A stretch of 64,000 nt of DNA from Evansella cellulosilytica DSM 2522 (lineage in GTDB: Bacteria > Bacillota > Bacilli > Bacillales > Salisediminibacteriaceae), in NCBI RefSeq assembly GCF_000177235.2, contig NC_014829.1, positions 3,968,001-4,032,000 of the forward strand, in the 5' to 3' direction. Positions 25,682-35,911 of the stretch are shown piece after piece. Under the pieces are notes generated by a model. The model was not told the origin of the DNA. It was given only the letters and a program-made list of their open reading frames with translations, and did no database searches. Each line of letters opens with the position of its first letter. Positions within the stretch are counted from its first letter, which is position 1. A program made the translations under genes and the position numbers.

Positions 25682-27238
25682 CTATACGTTAATCGTTACG
25701 GGAAGTTTTCCATATGCATTCCCTGTTCCAAAAATAGCTGCGACCGCAACATCTACTGCAGTTGCACTATACTCATACGTTGCAATAGATGCACTTATGC
25801 CTGTAGGTAAATGTGCAATGTCGTAAGGACTTCGCATAGCGATAATAATGATAGGAACGCCATTATTTATTAACTCTTGAATAATTGGTAATTTTCTCGT
25901 ATCTGGTGAAACAACACCAATGATAGCAGCTTTGTATTCCTTTAGATTTTGATAAACACTGTTACGATGATATACATCAACCGTTGAGGTTTGCTTTTTT
26001 ACAAGTCTAGTAAGTAAGCCACTTTCATAGCTTTTATCCTCCACTATTGTATTATTGTACTCTGGTTCAACGACAAGGATTTTGTCATTGCCATTCACGT
26101 TTAATGGAAGAATACCTTCATTTTTTACTATTGTAACACTGTCTGTATATACAGCTTCAGCAAGTTTTTTATGTTTATCACTCGCGATTATAGGTGGGAC
26201 GGTGATTTCTCCCTCTAGCTGAATGTCTTCCCAGCTTAAGTATTTTTCCTTTAATTTCATTACTCTCTCAAAAGCTTGTTCTATAAGAGACATATCAAGT
26301 TCTCCGTTCGAGACTGCTGTTGACACTTCCTTAAGTGCACCAATTTGCCGATTTGCTATATGAGAAATCATAACTAAGTCAACACCAGCAACAATCGCTG
26401 CAACTGCCCCCCGTTCTGTTCCGATAGTTTCACTAATGGCGTCCATTTCCATACAATCTGTTGTCACAACACCATCGTATTGTAGCTTTTCTCTTAACAG
26501 CCCCGTTATGATTGCCTTTGAGAGCGTTGCGGGAACTTGTGGATCCTTCTCGATTTCTGGGAAATGTATATGTGCAGACATGACGACATCCGCATTCGCG
26601 TCCATACACGCTTTAAAAGGAGCTAATTCGATTTCCTCTAGCCTGTTTAGGTCATGTGTAATCACTGGTAGCGCAACATGGGAGTCGACATCTGTATCTC
26701 CATGCCCTGGAAAGTGCTTTAGTGTAGTAACTACTTCCGCTGCTTGCATACCTTTCATTGCGGCTATTCCAAACTGCGACACTAGTTCTGCTGATTCTCC
26801 AAAAGACCTCACACCGATAACCGGATTTTTAGGGTTATTATTCACATCGAGAACCGGGGCTAAGTTCCAATTTATCCCTAGCGCTTTTAGTTCTCTTCCT
26901 GTTGCAACTCCGATGTCATAAGCATGGTTAGGCTTTTGAGTTGCTCCAAGCGCCATCGCACCCGGAAAAACTGTCGTCCCGTCCCCTAATCTTCGAACTA
27001 TCCCATTTTCTTGATCAATGCATATGAGCAATGGGTGCTTATGTCTAGCAATCTTAGCTTCTTTTTGCAATTCTGTTGTAAGTGTGAGTACTTCTTCTGG
27101 AGAACCTATATTACGGCTAAATAAAATGATAGCGCCTACACGATATTCATGAATGAGTTCCTTCATTTGTTCAGTCACTTGTTTACCTTCAAATCCAACG
27201 ACAAACATTTGGCCAATCTTATCTTTTACAGTTGCCAA
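25682..27238 (-). CDS. GH3 beta-N-acetylhexosaminidase (NagZ-like)
   Basis: 518 aa without signal peptide. Signature of the NagZ branch of GH3: LKHFPGHGDTDVDSHVALP near residue 170 (His/Asp dyad acting as acid/base) and VVTTDCMEMDAIS near residue 260, where the Asp is the nucleophile. Upstream IDQENGIVRRLGDGTTVFPG is also typical. It should cleave GlcNAc from chito-oligosaccharides or from GlcNAc-MurNAc muropeptides in the cytoplasm; some NagZ-type GH3 enzymes act as phosphorylases. A C-terminal alpha/beta domain (about 340-518) is present as in Gram-positive members. TTG start. No NagR site is seen by it. Confidence 0.9.
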   Translation of the reverse strand: MATVKDKIGQMFVVGFEGKQVTEQMKELIHEYRVGAIILFSRNIGSPEEVLTLTTELQKEAKIARHKHPLLICIDQENGIVRRLGDGTTVFPGAMALGATQKPNHAYDIGVATGRELKALGINWNLAPVLDVNNNPKNPVIGVRSFGESAELVSQFGIAAMKGMQAAEVVTTLKHFPGHGDTDVDSHVALPVITHDLNRLEEIELAPFKACMDANADVVMSAHIHFPEIEKDPQVPATLSKAIITGLLREKLQYDGVVTTDCMEMDAISETIGTERGAVAAIVAGVDLVMISHIANRQIGALKEVSTAVSNGELDMSLIEQAFERVMKLKEKYLSWEDIQLEGEITVPPIIASDKHKKLAEAVYTDSVTIVKNEGILPLNVNGNDKILVVEPEYNNTIVEDKSYESGLLTRLVKKQTSTVDVYHRNSVYQNLKEYKAAIIGVVSPDTRKLPIIQELINNGVPIIIIAMRSPYDIAHLPTGISASIATYEYSATAVDVAVAAIFGTGNAYGKLPVTINV

Positions 27239-27436
27239 TGGTATCCCTCTTCTCTCCTATTTTACCCTTTATTAAATCAAAGGTTTGACAAGAATGAAAG
27301 CGATAAAGAAAAAAATGAGGATATTTCCTATCGCCATTTGTATATTGTGTGGCCGCAGTAGGAGTCGTAAACGTTTGCTTCCTTCTATTAATTGTTAAGT
27401 CATATTCAGCGCAAAAAAAATTATATTTTCACAAGT

Positions 27437-27466
27437 AAAAAAACCGAGCATTTTATTTGCCCGGTT
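27437..27466 (-). terminator. Rho-independent terminator of the ZIP gene
   Basis: On the minus strand AACCGGGC and GCTCGGTT pair around a 9-nt loop and are followed by TTTTTTT. It starts 13 bases after the ZIP stop codon. Confidence 0.88.
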
Positions 27467-27479
27467 CATCGTACAATAG

Positions 27480-28277
27480 CTATAGGTGATGTAACCATAG
27501 TGACAAGAACAAACCTACTGCAGTAATAAACCCTACTATTGGCCCACCTTCTTTATAAGCTTCTGGCATCATCGTTGAAGCGATCATAGCAATAATCGCT
27601 CCTCCAGCAAAGCTACTTACTATTGCTTTAATGCTGTCTGATGCCATTTCTAGAAGTACGGCACCGGCAAGCGAGCTGAGTGCAGAGAAAAAGACAACGA
27701 GCAGCCATAAAAATAGTATCCTCTTCTTAGAGAATCCTCCTTTTAGTAATCCGGCTGTACTCGATAATCCTTCTGGTATGTTACTAATAAAAATGGAAAC
27801 AACAAGTGCAAGACTTACGGATTCTCCACCAATGAGACTCATCCCTATCATTGCTGACTCTGGAAGAGTGTCCATTACTGTCCCAATAAATATACTAACA
27901 CCTGATGTTCCCCCGGCAACCTTAGCAGAAGTACTCGTAAAGGCCGACGTAGAAGTTTGCTTTTCATTGATTTCTTTTTTGTGTTCCGACCTGTCCGAAT
28001 GCTTTCGTTTGTGACCTCCTTTTTTTGATATGAGCATATCTAGAACAGTAAATATTAAAGCTCCTCCTAAAAAGCCAATAGCTACCTCTTTAATGCTACT
28101 AATTTCTAAGCTACCATCTTCAAGTAATTCATATGCAGTCGCACCAATAAGCGCCCCAGTCCCTAATGCCATAATAAACGCGATCACTTTTTTAGGGATG
28201 GAAAATTTTAATACAACTAGCGCTCCTAAGAGGGTAGCTGAAGCTGCAAATGTTCCCCAAAAAATTGCATTCCACAT
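27480..28277 (-). CDS. ZIP-family metal transporter
   Basis: 265 aa with about eight membrane helices and a central cytoplasmic loop rich in His and Lys (KKGGHKRKHSDRSEHKKEIN), a usual metal-binding feature of ZIP proteins. Conserved helix segments include MDTLPESAMIGMSLIGGESV and VSIFISNIPEGLSST, in which His/Asn-x-x-Pro-Glu residues bind the metal (HNxPEG-like here NIPEG). ZIP proteins import Zn, Fe or other divalent cations. Start at 28277 follows ATAGGAGGAT. Single gene with its own terminator; no Zur or Fur box was recognised. Confidence 0.85.
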   Translation of the reverse strand: MWNAIFWGTFAASATLLGALVVLKFSIPKKVIAFIMALGTGALIGATAYELLEDGSLEISSIKEVAIGFLGGALIFTVLDMLISKKGGHKRKHSDRSEHKKEINEKQTSTSAFTSTSAKVAGGTSGVSIFIGTVMDTLPESAMIGMSLIGGESVSLALVVSIFISNIPEGLSSTAGLLKGGFSKKRILFLWLLVVFFSALSSLAGAVLLEMASDSIKAIVSSFAGGAIIAMIASTMMPEAYKEGGPIVGFITAVGLFLSLWLHHL

Positions 28278-28504
28278 AGGGAAAAATCCTCCTATAAAAC
28301 TGTGTCCACTATTAACGTTTCCATAAATTTAAAAATCATCCGCTTAATAAACCCATAGCTAGTCATATAGCGGCGAGCCGTGCTTCTTTTCTGTGGTGTA
28401 CGGTTATATGTTGTGATTGAATATGAGGGAGCGAGTGATGGTGCGGCATTTTGGGTTTGATTTTTCTTTTGTTTTGTAGTGTTATTGTTGAAATCGACAC
28501 TTTT

Positions 28505-29150
28505 TCATTTGAGTTTTGTAGGGGAATAGGTCGTTATTCTTATTTGCTGACCTTTACCCTCTGATTTTTTTAAGGAATGGGGCGCTATTCTTATTTGCTG
28601 GCCTTTACCCTCTGATTTTTGTAAAGGAATGGGGCGCTATTCTTATTTGCTGGCCTTTACCCTCTGATTCTTGTAAAGGAATGGGGCGCTATTCTTATTT
28701 GCTGGCCTTTACCCTCTGATTTTTGTAAAGGAATGGGGTGCTATTCTTGTTTGCTGCCCTTTACATTCTGATTCTTGTAAAGGAATGGGGCGCTATTCTT
28801 GTTTGCTGCCCTTTACCTTCTGATTTTTGTCAAGGAATGGGGCGCTATTCTTATTTGCTGACCTTTACCTTCTGATTTTTGTAAAGGAATGGGGCGCTAT
28901 TCTTGTTTGCTGGCCTTTACCTTCTGATTTTTGTAAAGGAATGGGGCGCTATTCTTATTTGCTGGCCTTTACCTTCTGATTTTTGTAAAGGAATGGGGCG
29001 CTATTCTTATTTGCTGGCCTTTACCCTCTGATTCTTGTAAAGGAATGGGGCGCTATTCTTGTTTGCTGCCCTTTACCCTCTGATTTTTTTAAAGGAATGG
29101 GGCGCTATTCTTATTTGCTGGCCTTTCTCATCTGATTTTTGCAGTAGAAT
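28505..29150. repeat. Tandem array 3, about 12 units of 52 bp
   Basis: Units with a strict 52-bp period: GTAAAGGAATGGGGCGCTAT, then TCTTATTTGCTGGCCTTTAC, then CCTCTGATTTTT. Within a unit GTAAAGG can pair with CCTTTAC. Units differ by single bases (for example TTATTTGCTGG versus TTGTTTGCTGC). The 31-bp core agrees with array 2 at about 25 positions, and array 1 shares TTATTTGCT, so the three arrays look related. It lies between the ZIP promoter region and the 3' end of the chaperone operon. Positions 28284-28504 hold the ZIP upstream region with nothing else recognised. Confidence 0.95.
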
Positions 29151-29190
29151 GGCTCTCTGAGAGAGAACCACTTCCAACCGGACAATAATG

Positions 29191-29232
29191 AAAGGGTGAC
29201 TCCAAAAGGTAAAAACCTTCTGAGTCACCCCC
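29191..29232 (-). terminator. Terminator of the chaperone operon
   Basis: GGGTGACTC (29194-29202) pairs with GAGTCACCC (29222-29230), extended by AAAAGG/CCTT. It follows the last gene's stop (29236) by a few bases on the minus strand. The T tail is short (CCCTTTC). Confidence 0.75.
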
Positions 29233-29235
29233 TAT

Positions 29236-30405
29236 CTATAGCGCTATCAGCATAACAAATATAATAAAGATAATAATACCTACTAAGCAGCCAACTACTG
29301 TTTTTATTAACCTTGCGTTGTAGTAGTAGACAAAACCGATAATGATTCCAACAAATGGTGTGAATATTAAAGACGCAATAATACCAATAACTACAGCTGC
29401 AAAAACAGAGCCTCTTCCATCATCAACAGTTCCACTTTGATTGTAAGTTGTTGTGTTATTGTGATTATTCGGTTGATTGTACGTTTCGTTATATACAGGG
29501 GCACTCGTTGCAGCCGTTTGAACAGCAGCATCCGCCTGACGCAACCAATTATTGACGACTTGATACTGGCTTGCATTGACTGTACGTATGAGCTCTACTA
29601 AATCGTCGTAGCAGTGATGCCTTGGGGTAATCCCGTCACAAGTGTCCATTAACCAATCTAACATTTGCTGCCTTTCATTTTCATTTTGCGGTAGATTCCG
29701 AAGTCTGTATAGTACACGTCTACCTTTTTCATAGCTGTTATCTAAGTAGTAGATGAAAAACAACTCTTGCAGTAAAGGAAAATCTTGAATAGTTTCGCCT
29801 TTAATTAGCTTTTTCTCTAACGTTCGTGCTGACATCGTATATTGATGTGTATCTACAAAGATATTAGATAATCGTAAGTAGTATTCAGACTTCTCTGGAT
29901 AACGATCAATTAACTTCTCCAGTAGACGAATTGCCTGATCATGATTTTTCTCCTTCTCATGCGCAAGCACCGTCAACTCCATATAGTCAACGTTATTTGG
30001 ATCTTCAATAAGGAGTTGCTTCGCTATTGCTAAAGCCTTATCTGAGCTATTAATTTCGATGAGTGACAAGGCTTTATAATAACGGGCAACACGATCTCCT
30101 GGGTAACGGACAATAATGTCGTTAAAAAGGTTTGATGCCTGATAATACTTACCGTTATTCATCATCGCCATCGCTTCAGAGAAAAGTCTTTCGTATTCAT
30201 CATCATTTTGGCCAGAGCTGTCATAAGCTGCACGTTGCGACTCATCACTAAGTACTTCGTATGCTTTACGAATAAGCTGAAATTCCTTAGGATGTGTTTC
30301 ATTAGGATACTGTCTTATCTTCCGAACGTATGCTTTACGAATATCTGAAGAAGGTGTTGATGGTTCAACGCCTAAAATTTCATAGTAGCTCATGTTCTCA
30401 TTCAT
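29236..30405 (-). CDS. Membrane-anchored J-like/TPR protein lacking the HPD motif
   Basis: 389 aa. Residues 1-65 form a J-domain-like fold (YYEILGVEPSTPSSDIRKAY ... FQLIRKAYEVLSD), but the invariant His-Pro-Asp is replaced by Tyr-Pro-Asn (QYPNETHPKEF). Residues about 75-260 are TPR-like helical repeats (YQASNLFNDIIVRYPGDRVA, AIRLLEKLIDRYPEKSEYYL). A low-complexity Asn/Thr linker then leads to two or three hydrophobic helices at about 330-389, so it should sit in the membrane with the J/TPR part in the cytoplasm. It is the last gene of the Hsp70 operon, 14 bp from the TPR gene. The HPD-less J motif is shared with the first gene. Confidence 0.8.
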   Translation of the reverse strand: MNENMSYYEILGVEPSTPSSDIRKAYVRKIRQYPNETHPKEFQLIRKAYEVLSDESQRAAYDSSGQNDDEYERLFSEAMAMMNNGKYYQASNLFNDIIVRYPGDRVARYYKALSLIEINSSDKALAIAKQLLIEDPNNVDYMELTVLAHEKEKNHDQAIRLLEKLIDRYPEKSEYYLRLSNIFVDTHQYTMSARTLEKKLIKGETIQDFPLLQELFFIYYLDNSYEKGRRVLYRLRNLPQNENERQQMLDWLMDTCDGITPRHHCYDDLVELIRTVNASQYQVVNNWLRQADAAVQTAATSAPVYNETYNQPNNHNNTTTYNQSGTVDDGRGSVFAAVVIGIIASLIFTPFVGIIIGFVYYYNARLIKTVVGCLVGIIIFIIFVMLIAL

Positions 30406-30419
30406 GTTTTACTGCACCC

Positions 30420-31658
30420 CTATTGATTTTTCAATAACCTTTCAGCCTCATGAGCTGTCCATTCCTCAGCATACTGTTCTTGAATCATTGTTAGTAAAGG
30501 GAATGCCTCTTCCATTTCATCGTTCAGTATATATCGCTGAGCTCTTAAGAGTAAGACATCATCGATATATGGAGAATTTATATAATACTCATCCGCAGCA
30601 GTTAAAAATGAGTCCATCTCTTGTTCAGCCCTCGTTGTCTCCTCTTCCCTTAACAGTGCTTGGATAAGGAAAAAGTGAGCATCATCTGAAACGTAGTGCT
30701 GTTGACTATATTGAACACTTTCTCCTAAGCTTTCGATTGCTTCGACGTCATTTCCAGCCTGATACGCTGAATATCCGATACGAAATAGTGACTCGGCAGC
30801 ATTTATTTTCATTTCAGCTTCGGATAGTCCGGCTGCATCAATCAATGAAAGTAATTGTTCGTTACGCTGCACTTCTGCATCGTGTAAATGTGCGCTCATC
30901 TCAATATCTTCACTTAATTGCGTTAGTTGTTGTTCAAGCGTCTCAATTTTTTCCGTATCCTCAATAATTGTTTCCACTACTTCTACTGTAGGAGAAGCAG
31001 AAGCTGGTGTTGATTCTCGTTCAAATAAATCCGTTGTAAACAGCAAAACCGTAAAAGCGATAGAAGCTGCTGCTACTGTACTAGCACTTACGAGCATCCA
31101 TTTATTTTTCGATTGATATTTTACGAGCTTGTCACCTACATCTTCATCATTTTTTATTTTCCAATAAATATCAGTAATCTCAGCTGCATCCTTTACATAG
31201 CTAGGTGCTTTATCATATTCATCGTGAAAAACAGCCGTTTCCTCGTTAATAAGTAATGTTAAAAAGTAGCTTTTGTATATTTCCATTGGAAGAGGAAGTG
31301 CCTCCCCCTCCAATAAAATATCTACAAATAACCTTTTAGCTTCGATAAAGTCTTTATTTGCTGCTTTCTTTAACGCTTCATTATTCTTTGCGAATAGCGT
31401 TTCATATGTTGGCAAAGACTGCGTAAGCTTTTCTATTTCCTCTTCAATATACGGAACATCGCTCGGGCTTACGTGTTGCCAACGTTTCAGAGCAGCGTAA
31501 GGCTTTCCTGTAGCAGCCTCTAAAAGTCCCAATGTCCAATTCGTGAATGAATGGTGTGGATCGGCTTCAAGTATGCTGTACAAAAGTACTTCTGCTTTTC
31601 CGTACTGTTCGTTGTGAATAAGGGATATAGCATCGTTATATTTTGATAGATAATCCAT
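30420..31658 (-). CDS. TPR membrane protein of the Hsp70 operon
   Basis: 412 aa, no named family recognised. The N-terminal 170 residues are helical TPR-like repeats (YGKAEVLLYSILEADPHHSF). One membrane helix at about 190-212 (MLVSASTVAAASIAFTVLLF) is followed by a coiled coil (IETLEQQLTQLSEDIE) and a second set of TPR-like helices (FRIGYSAYQAGNDVEAIESL). The N-terminal part is probably cytoplasmic and the C-terminal part outside. Start ATG 31658 lies 10 bp after the Hsp70 stop. It may anchor or direct the Hsp70 machine at the membrane; this is inference from position. Confidence 0.7.
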   Translation of the reverse strand: MDYLSKYNDAISLIHNEQYGKAEVLLYSILEADPHHSFTNWTLGLLEAATGKPYAALKRWQHVSPSDVPYIEEEIEKLTQSLPTYETLFAKNNEALKKAANKDFIEAKRLFVDILLEGEALPLPMEIYKSYFLTLLINEETAVFHDEYDKAPSYVKDAAEITDIYWKIKNDEDVGDKLVKYQSKNKWMLVSASTVAAASIAFTVLLFTTDLFERESTPASASPTVEVVETIIEDTEKIETLEQQLTQLSEDIEMSAHLHDAEVQRNEQLLSLIDAAGLSEAEMKINAAESLFRIGYSAYQAGNDVEAIESLGESVQYSQQHYVSDDAHFFLIQALLREEETTRAEQEMDSFLTAADEYYINSPYIDDVLLLRAQRYILNDEMEEAFPLLTMIQEQYAEEWTAHEAERLLKNQ

Positions 31659-31668
31659 ATGACACCTA

Positions 31669-33405
31669 CTATACTAATTCGATTAATAAATCTGTTAATT
31701 CTTCTTCGTAACGCTTAACCCCAGCTGTATCATCGTTTGTTAAAGCTGTCTTTAATTGTTGCAATAGCTGCTCAATTTTCACTTTATTTGCTGGATCTAC
31801 TTCATCAAGCATTTTCTCAGCACGATACATGACGTTTTTGACCTCTTGATATAATGCTGATTGATCCCATTCTTCGTTTACTCTTTCTACAGACGCCGCT
31901 GTCTCTACGTCAGACATTACTCCTGCTTGTGATTGAATCGCTTCTTTTTTAACGAGGCCTGTACTTAATACCTTTGCCTCAACTTGAAGCATCCCGTTAA
32001 TATCATAAGTGAATGTCACGTCGATTGCTTCCATTCTTGCTTGACGCTTCGGAATGTTTTCTAGAACGATGTCATCAGATAAAAAGATGTTATTTTTCAC
32101 GTACTGATCTTCACCTTGATACACATTAACAACAACGACATCTTGATTATCGTAAGCGGTGTAATAGCGCTTCGTTTCGCTAATTGGAATCGTACTATTA
32201 CGTGGGATAATTGGATCAAAGTAACCAGGAACGACTTGTCCACCAACATCCTTTACGATTTCCGTTCCTAGTGTGTATGGACAAACGTCAATGACCATGA
32301 GCCCATCCTTCGCTTCAATTTCCCCACTCTTTATAGCCCCTTGAACAGAAGCACCTAATGCAATGGCTTCGTCTGGGTTTACATCTTTACGAAGAGTTCT
32401 ATTAAACTTTTTCTCTACTAGTTCTTGAATGAGTGGTATTCTTGTTGAGCCACCGACGAGTAAAATTTCTTGAATATCATTTTGAGATAATTTCGCATCA
32501 GCTAGTGCTTTATCCACTTCAACAAGTGTAGATTGTGCCTTCTCTTTTATAATTTTCTCAAAGTCTGCACGTGTAATTTCATAGTCAACACCAATTGGTG
32601 CATTATTGTGAATACCTAAGAAAGGAATTTGAATTCTTGTAGACATTTGGGAAGACAAGATTTTTTTCGCCTTCTCTGCTACATCCTTCAGCTTTGCGGT
32701 TCTTGATAGCTGCTCTGACTCCTCTGCGTTAATAAAAATACTGTACCCATTTTCCTGCTCGAATTTTTCAGCCACCCAGTCAACGATCGCGTTGTCAAAG
32801 TCCATTCCACCAAGGTGATTATTCCCTGCACTTGCTTTTACTTCAATAACACCTTCGAACATTTCCACAACGGATACGTCAAACGTACCACCACCTAAGT
32901 CGTAAACGAGAATATGTTGGTCTTTATCCATATTTTCAATTCCGAACGCTAGCGCTGCTGCCGTTGGCTCGTTAATGATTCTTTCTACCTTTAGACCAGC
33001 GATCTCCCCCGCCTTTTGTGTCGCTTTTCGCTGTGAATCAGAAAAGTAAGCTGGAACAGTAACGACAGCTTCTGTCACGGGCTTTCCAAGCTTGTCCTCC
33101 GCCGCTGACTTCAAATATTTTAAAATGTACGCGGAGATTTCCTCTGGACGATATTCTTTACCAGCCACCGTCACCTTTTTATCCGTACCCATTAATCGTT
33201 TTACTTCCATTACCGTTTGGTCCGTTAACGTAGCATACGTATCCTTTGCTTCTTGACCAATAACAATTTCTCCATTTTGGTTAATTTGAAAAACAGAAGG
33301 TGTCGTTCTATGGCCATTTACATTTTCTATAATCGCTGGCTTACCATCCTTTAAATATGCAATTGCTGAGTTTGTTGTCCCTAAGTCTATACCTACTACT
33401 GTCAT
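31669..33405 (-). CDS. Hsp70-family chaperone (second DnaK, HscC-like)
   Basis: 578 aa, shorter than housekeeping DnaK (about 610). The ATPase domain (1-370) has all phosphate loops: VVGIDLGTTNSAIAY, VPAYFSDSQRKATQ, INEPTAAALAFG, VYDLGGGTFDVSVVE and LLVGGSTRIPLIQ. The linker and substrate-binding beta domain start near MVIDVCPYTLGTE. The helical lid (about 500-578) is short, with no EEVD-like tail. It would be a specialised Hsp70 because it is encoded with its own GrpE-like protein and J-like proteins and not with hrcA-grpE-dnaK-dnaJ. No CIRCE element (TTAGCACTC) was found upstream. ATG start follows GAGGAG. Confidence 0.9.
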   Translation of the reverse strand: MTVVGIDLGTTNSAIAYLKDGKPAIIENVNGHRTTPSVFQINQNGEIVIGQEAKDTYATLTDQTVMEVKRLMGTDKKVTVAGKEYRPEEISAYILKYLKSAAEDKLGKPVTEAVVTVPAYFSDSQRKATQKAGEIAGLKVERIINEPTAAALAFGIENMDKDQHILVYDLGGGTFDVSVVEMFEGVIEVKASAGNNHLGGMDFDNAIVDWVAEKFEQENGYSIFINAEESEQLSRTAKLKDVAEKAKKILSSQMSTRIQIPFLGIHNNAPIGVDYEITRADFEKIIKEKAQSTLVEVDKALADAKLSQNDIQEILLVGGSTRIPLIQELVEKKFNRTLRKDVNPDEAIALGASVQGAIKSGEIEAKDGLMVIDVCPYTLGTEIVKDVGGQVVPGYFDPIIPRNSTIPISETKRYYTAYDNQDVVVVNVYQGEDQYVKNNIFLSDDIVLENIPKRQARMEAIDVTFTYDINGMLQVEAKVLSTGLVKKEAIQSQAGVMSDVETAASVERVNEEWDQSALYQEVKNVMYRAEKMLDEVDPANKVKIEQLLQQLKTALTNDDTAGVKRYEEELTDLLIELV

Positions 33406-33438
33406 GTTTACATTCTCCTCACATAGTAAAAAATTCTA

Positions 33439-34383
33439 TTAATCTACTGTAATGACCGTTGCTTTTCTAATAATTTCTTTCGTATCTTTTCGTCTAAACC
33501 CACGCTGCTGTACAGAATATACTTCATACTTTTCTAAATGCGGCGCGTATTTTTCACGAGGAACATTTCCTAAGCTGATCATCGTTTTCCCATCAATAAG
33601 TTCGCCTTCCACTTTAATTTCCTCAATGCCATGCTCTTCTAGTAATAGAAGTCCCTTATTGATCACCTTCGCAACCTCATTACACATGACTTCATCATTT
33701 AGCTTTGTGCAAGCTTGATAAATCACATCTACTTGGTCAAACATTTCTAACAAAAGCTGTTGCAGCTTATCGTAGTCCTTTTTAACAGATTGCACCGCTT
33801 CCTCCATTTGATCGTGTTGATCCTGCTGCATTTGAGCTGTGAATTGCTCAAATTTTTCCTCAAGCTGCTGAAAAAGCTTAAAGGAAGCGCGATTTCCTTT
33901 TTTAACATCGTCTTTTACTGCACTGAGTAGCTCATGAACGTCACCGCTCGTTTCAACTAGCTTCTCTTCTGTTACGTAAAAGCTTTCTAATGGTTTCGTT
34001 TGTACTAATTGATCAATTAAATGCGCTTTTAAAGATGCATCCATCATTAAAACCTCACCCTCTTTGAAATGACTACTCATGTTCAGTAGCTTCTCTTCTG
34101 TTTTCCTACCTTCTTCTGCCCATGAAGCATAACCGTTTTCTAGAAAAATCTTGTTGATTTGCTTTACATAATTGGTTGTCTCTATATACAAATCAATAAC
34201 AATGAGCTGTGATAATAACGCTGTAAATTCTTGATACTGCTTTACCCCAACTACTGCATCTACCCATTTATTTGACCGGGTAAAGGAGGACGATTTTACT
34301 GTTTTCTCCTCTACATCCGTTTTCTTGCCTTGTAAAAATGAGAAAAAAAGTGAATTTTTATGCTTCTTATCGTCATACTCCAC
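33439..34383 (-). CDS. GrpE-like nucleotide-exchange factor
   Basis: 314 aa. The C-terminal 75 residues look like the GrpE beta domain: LLEEHGIEEIKVEGELIDGK then YEVYSVQQRGFRRKDTKEII and RKATVITVD, which parallel the 'Gv..i...G..FDP' and 'V..v...GY...drviRpA.V.V' parts of GrpE. The preceding region (about 130-240) is a long coiled coil as in GrpE. The N-terminal 120 residues are extra and unrecognised. No transmembrane helix. GTG start at 34383 follows GGAGGT. It lies 34 bp upstream of the Hsp70 gene, the classic neighbour. Divergence is high, so the call rests on C-terminal pattern plus context. Confidence 0.72.
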   Translation of the reverse strand: MEYDDKKHKNSLFFSFLQGKKTDVEEKTVKSSSFTRSNKWVDAVVGVKQYQEFTALLSQLIVIDLYIETTNYVKQINKIFLENGYASWAEEGRKTEEKLLNMSSHFKEGEVLMMDASLKAHLIDQLVQTKPLESFYVTEEKLVETSGDVHELLSAVKDDVKKGNRASFKLFQQLEEKFEQFTAQMQQDQHDQMEEAVQSVKKDYDKLQQLLLEMFDQVDVIYQACTKLNDEVMCNEVAKVINKGLLLLEEHGIEEIKVEGELIDGKTMISLGNVPREKYAPHLEKYEVYSVQQRGFRRKDTKEIIRKATVITVD

Positions 34384-34407
34384 TTCATGACCTCCAATAA
34401 AACCGCT

Positions 34408-35889
34408 TTATAACGTAAATGTCCTGATTAAATTTTGACGAATCTCCTGTGGTATGTTCATATTTTCTTTTAACAATCCAATGACCTCTTCATCTAGCAA
34501 ATCAAGCTCCCCTAATTCTACCCCATTATCTTTTCTTGCAATAATGATGGATGCTTTACACATAATTGCATCTTCTATTAAATTTCTTACGAGCCTACCA
34601 TTCCCATGTGTATCAGGGTTTTTCGTCATAGAAGATGAGAGGATCGCACGAAATTTTTCTAATGCTCGATCTGTCATCTTATAATCGCGTTGCTTTAAAA
34701 GTAGCTTCGTGATGTCTACTAGCTCATCAAGACTATAATCCTCAAAATCGATTTGATTTTTAAATCTGGATTGCAGCCCTGGGTTTGCCCGGATAAAGCC
34801 CTTCATTTCCTCTGGATAGCCAGCAAGAATGACGACTAAATTTTTCCGTTCATCCTCCATCGCCTTCACGAGTGTATCGATAGCCTCCATCCCAAAATCG
34901 CCACCTGATTGTCCACGCACGAGGGAGTAGGCTTCATCAATGAATAAAACGCCACCTTTTGCTTCGTTTATTCTATTCATCGTCTTTACTGCTGTTTGCC
35001 CGATGTATTCCGCAACTAAATCAGATCGTCCAACCTCTACTAAATGCCCTTTACTTAAAACACCTACCGCTTGCAATATGTTTGCGACGATACGGGCCAC
35101 GGTCGTTTTTCCTGTTCCAGGATTCCCGGAAAAAATCATGTGGAGACTAATCTCTTCTTTTTTAAACCCTTGCTCTTTGCGTAGCTCATTAAAGGTAACC
35201 CAGTTCGTTATATCCTTTATCTTCCGTTTCATATCAGTCAATCCAATTAACTCATCTAATTGGGCCATCGCTTTTTCTAAAGATGCAATCTCATTCGTTT
35301 TCTCTAGAGCATCCTTTAAGTCTTCTCGCTCATTTATCGCTTTCTCCAACTCATCGACCCAGGCAACAATATAATTGGCGTCCTCCATAAATCCGTGCTT
35401 ACTCGTAATCGCATTGATCGTTAAGCGCACCCGTTTAATACAGTGCATGATTTCTCTCACGTTCCCTTGCGATACTCTTTCCATATTTTCTTTTATTTCC
35501 TTGTTAACAAAAAGGTGGTGAACACGTAACGATGCATGAGCGTACTGTATAAAGCGCTCTGGCTTTGCTTCAGACTCTACAATACTTGCAAACCATTCTC
35601 GTTCGGCAAAGTCGTCTACCCCTTGCTTTTGATACATATGTGCTAACGATTCATAGCAAGCGCTAATCGTTTCCTTCATGGTGTTCACGCAAGATAAGTA
35701 ATCAGCTACATGTGCAAACTCTTTCTTTTCAACTGCTTGTTCTATTAAACTATTCGTTCTAGCAAGGAGTCTTGTAGAACGAAACAATTGATAACGGATA
35801 GATTCAACATCATTGTCATGTATTGCTAGCTTTAATTCCTTCTCTAAATCATAAAACGACTCATATATGAGCTTTAATCGTTGCTCCAC
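34408..35889 (-). CDS. CbbX/SpoVK-family AAA+ ATPase
   Basis: 493 aa. An all-helical N-terminal domain of about 190 residues precedes a CbxX/CfqX-type AAA+ module: Walker [21 protein letters not shown] near residue 250, Walker [14 protein letters not shown] near 315, sensor-1 [11 protein letters not shown] and arginine finger NPGLQSRF near 370. The family includes SpoVK and the Rubisco activase CbbX, hexameric remodelling machines that pull on target proteins. In this operon it may act with the Hsp70 as ClpB does with DnaK. GTG start at 35889 follows AGGAGGAAG. No known CbbX partner genes (rbcL) are near. Confidence 0.88.
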   Translation of the reverse strand: MEQRLKLIYESFYDLEKELKLAIHDNDVESIRYQLFRSTRLLARTNSLIEQAVEKKEFAHVADYLSCVNTMKETISACYESLAHMYQKQGVDDFAEREWFASIVESEAKPERFIQYAHASLRVHHLFVNKEIKENMERVSQGNVREIMHCIKRVRLTINAITSKHGFMEDANYIVAWVDELEKAINEREDLKDALEKTNEIASLEKAMAQLDELIGLTDMKRKIKDITNWVTFNELRKEQGFKKEEISLHMIFSGNPGTGKTTVARIVANILQAVGVLSKGHLVEVGRSDLVAEYIGQTAVKTMNRINEAKGGVLFIDEAYSLVRGQSGGDFGMEAIDTLVKAMEDERKNLVVILAGYPEEMKGFIRANPGLQSRFKNQIDFEDYSLDELVDITKLLLKQRDYKMTDRALEKFRAILSSSMTKNPDTHGNGRLVRNLIEDAIMCKASIIIARKDNGVELGELDLLDEEVIGLLKENMNIPQEIRQNLIRTFTL

Positions 35890-35911
35890 CTTGCTTCCTC
35901 CTATGTCGCAT

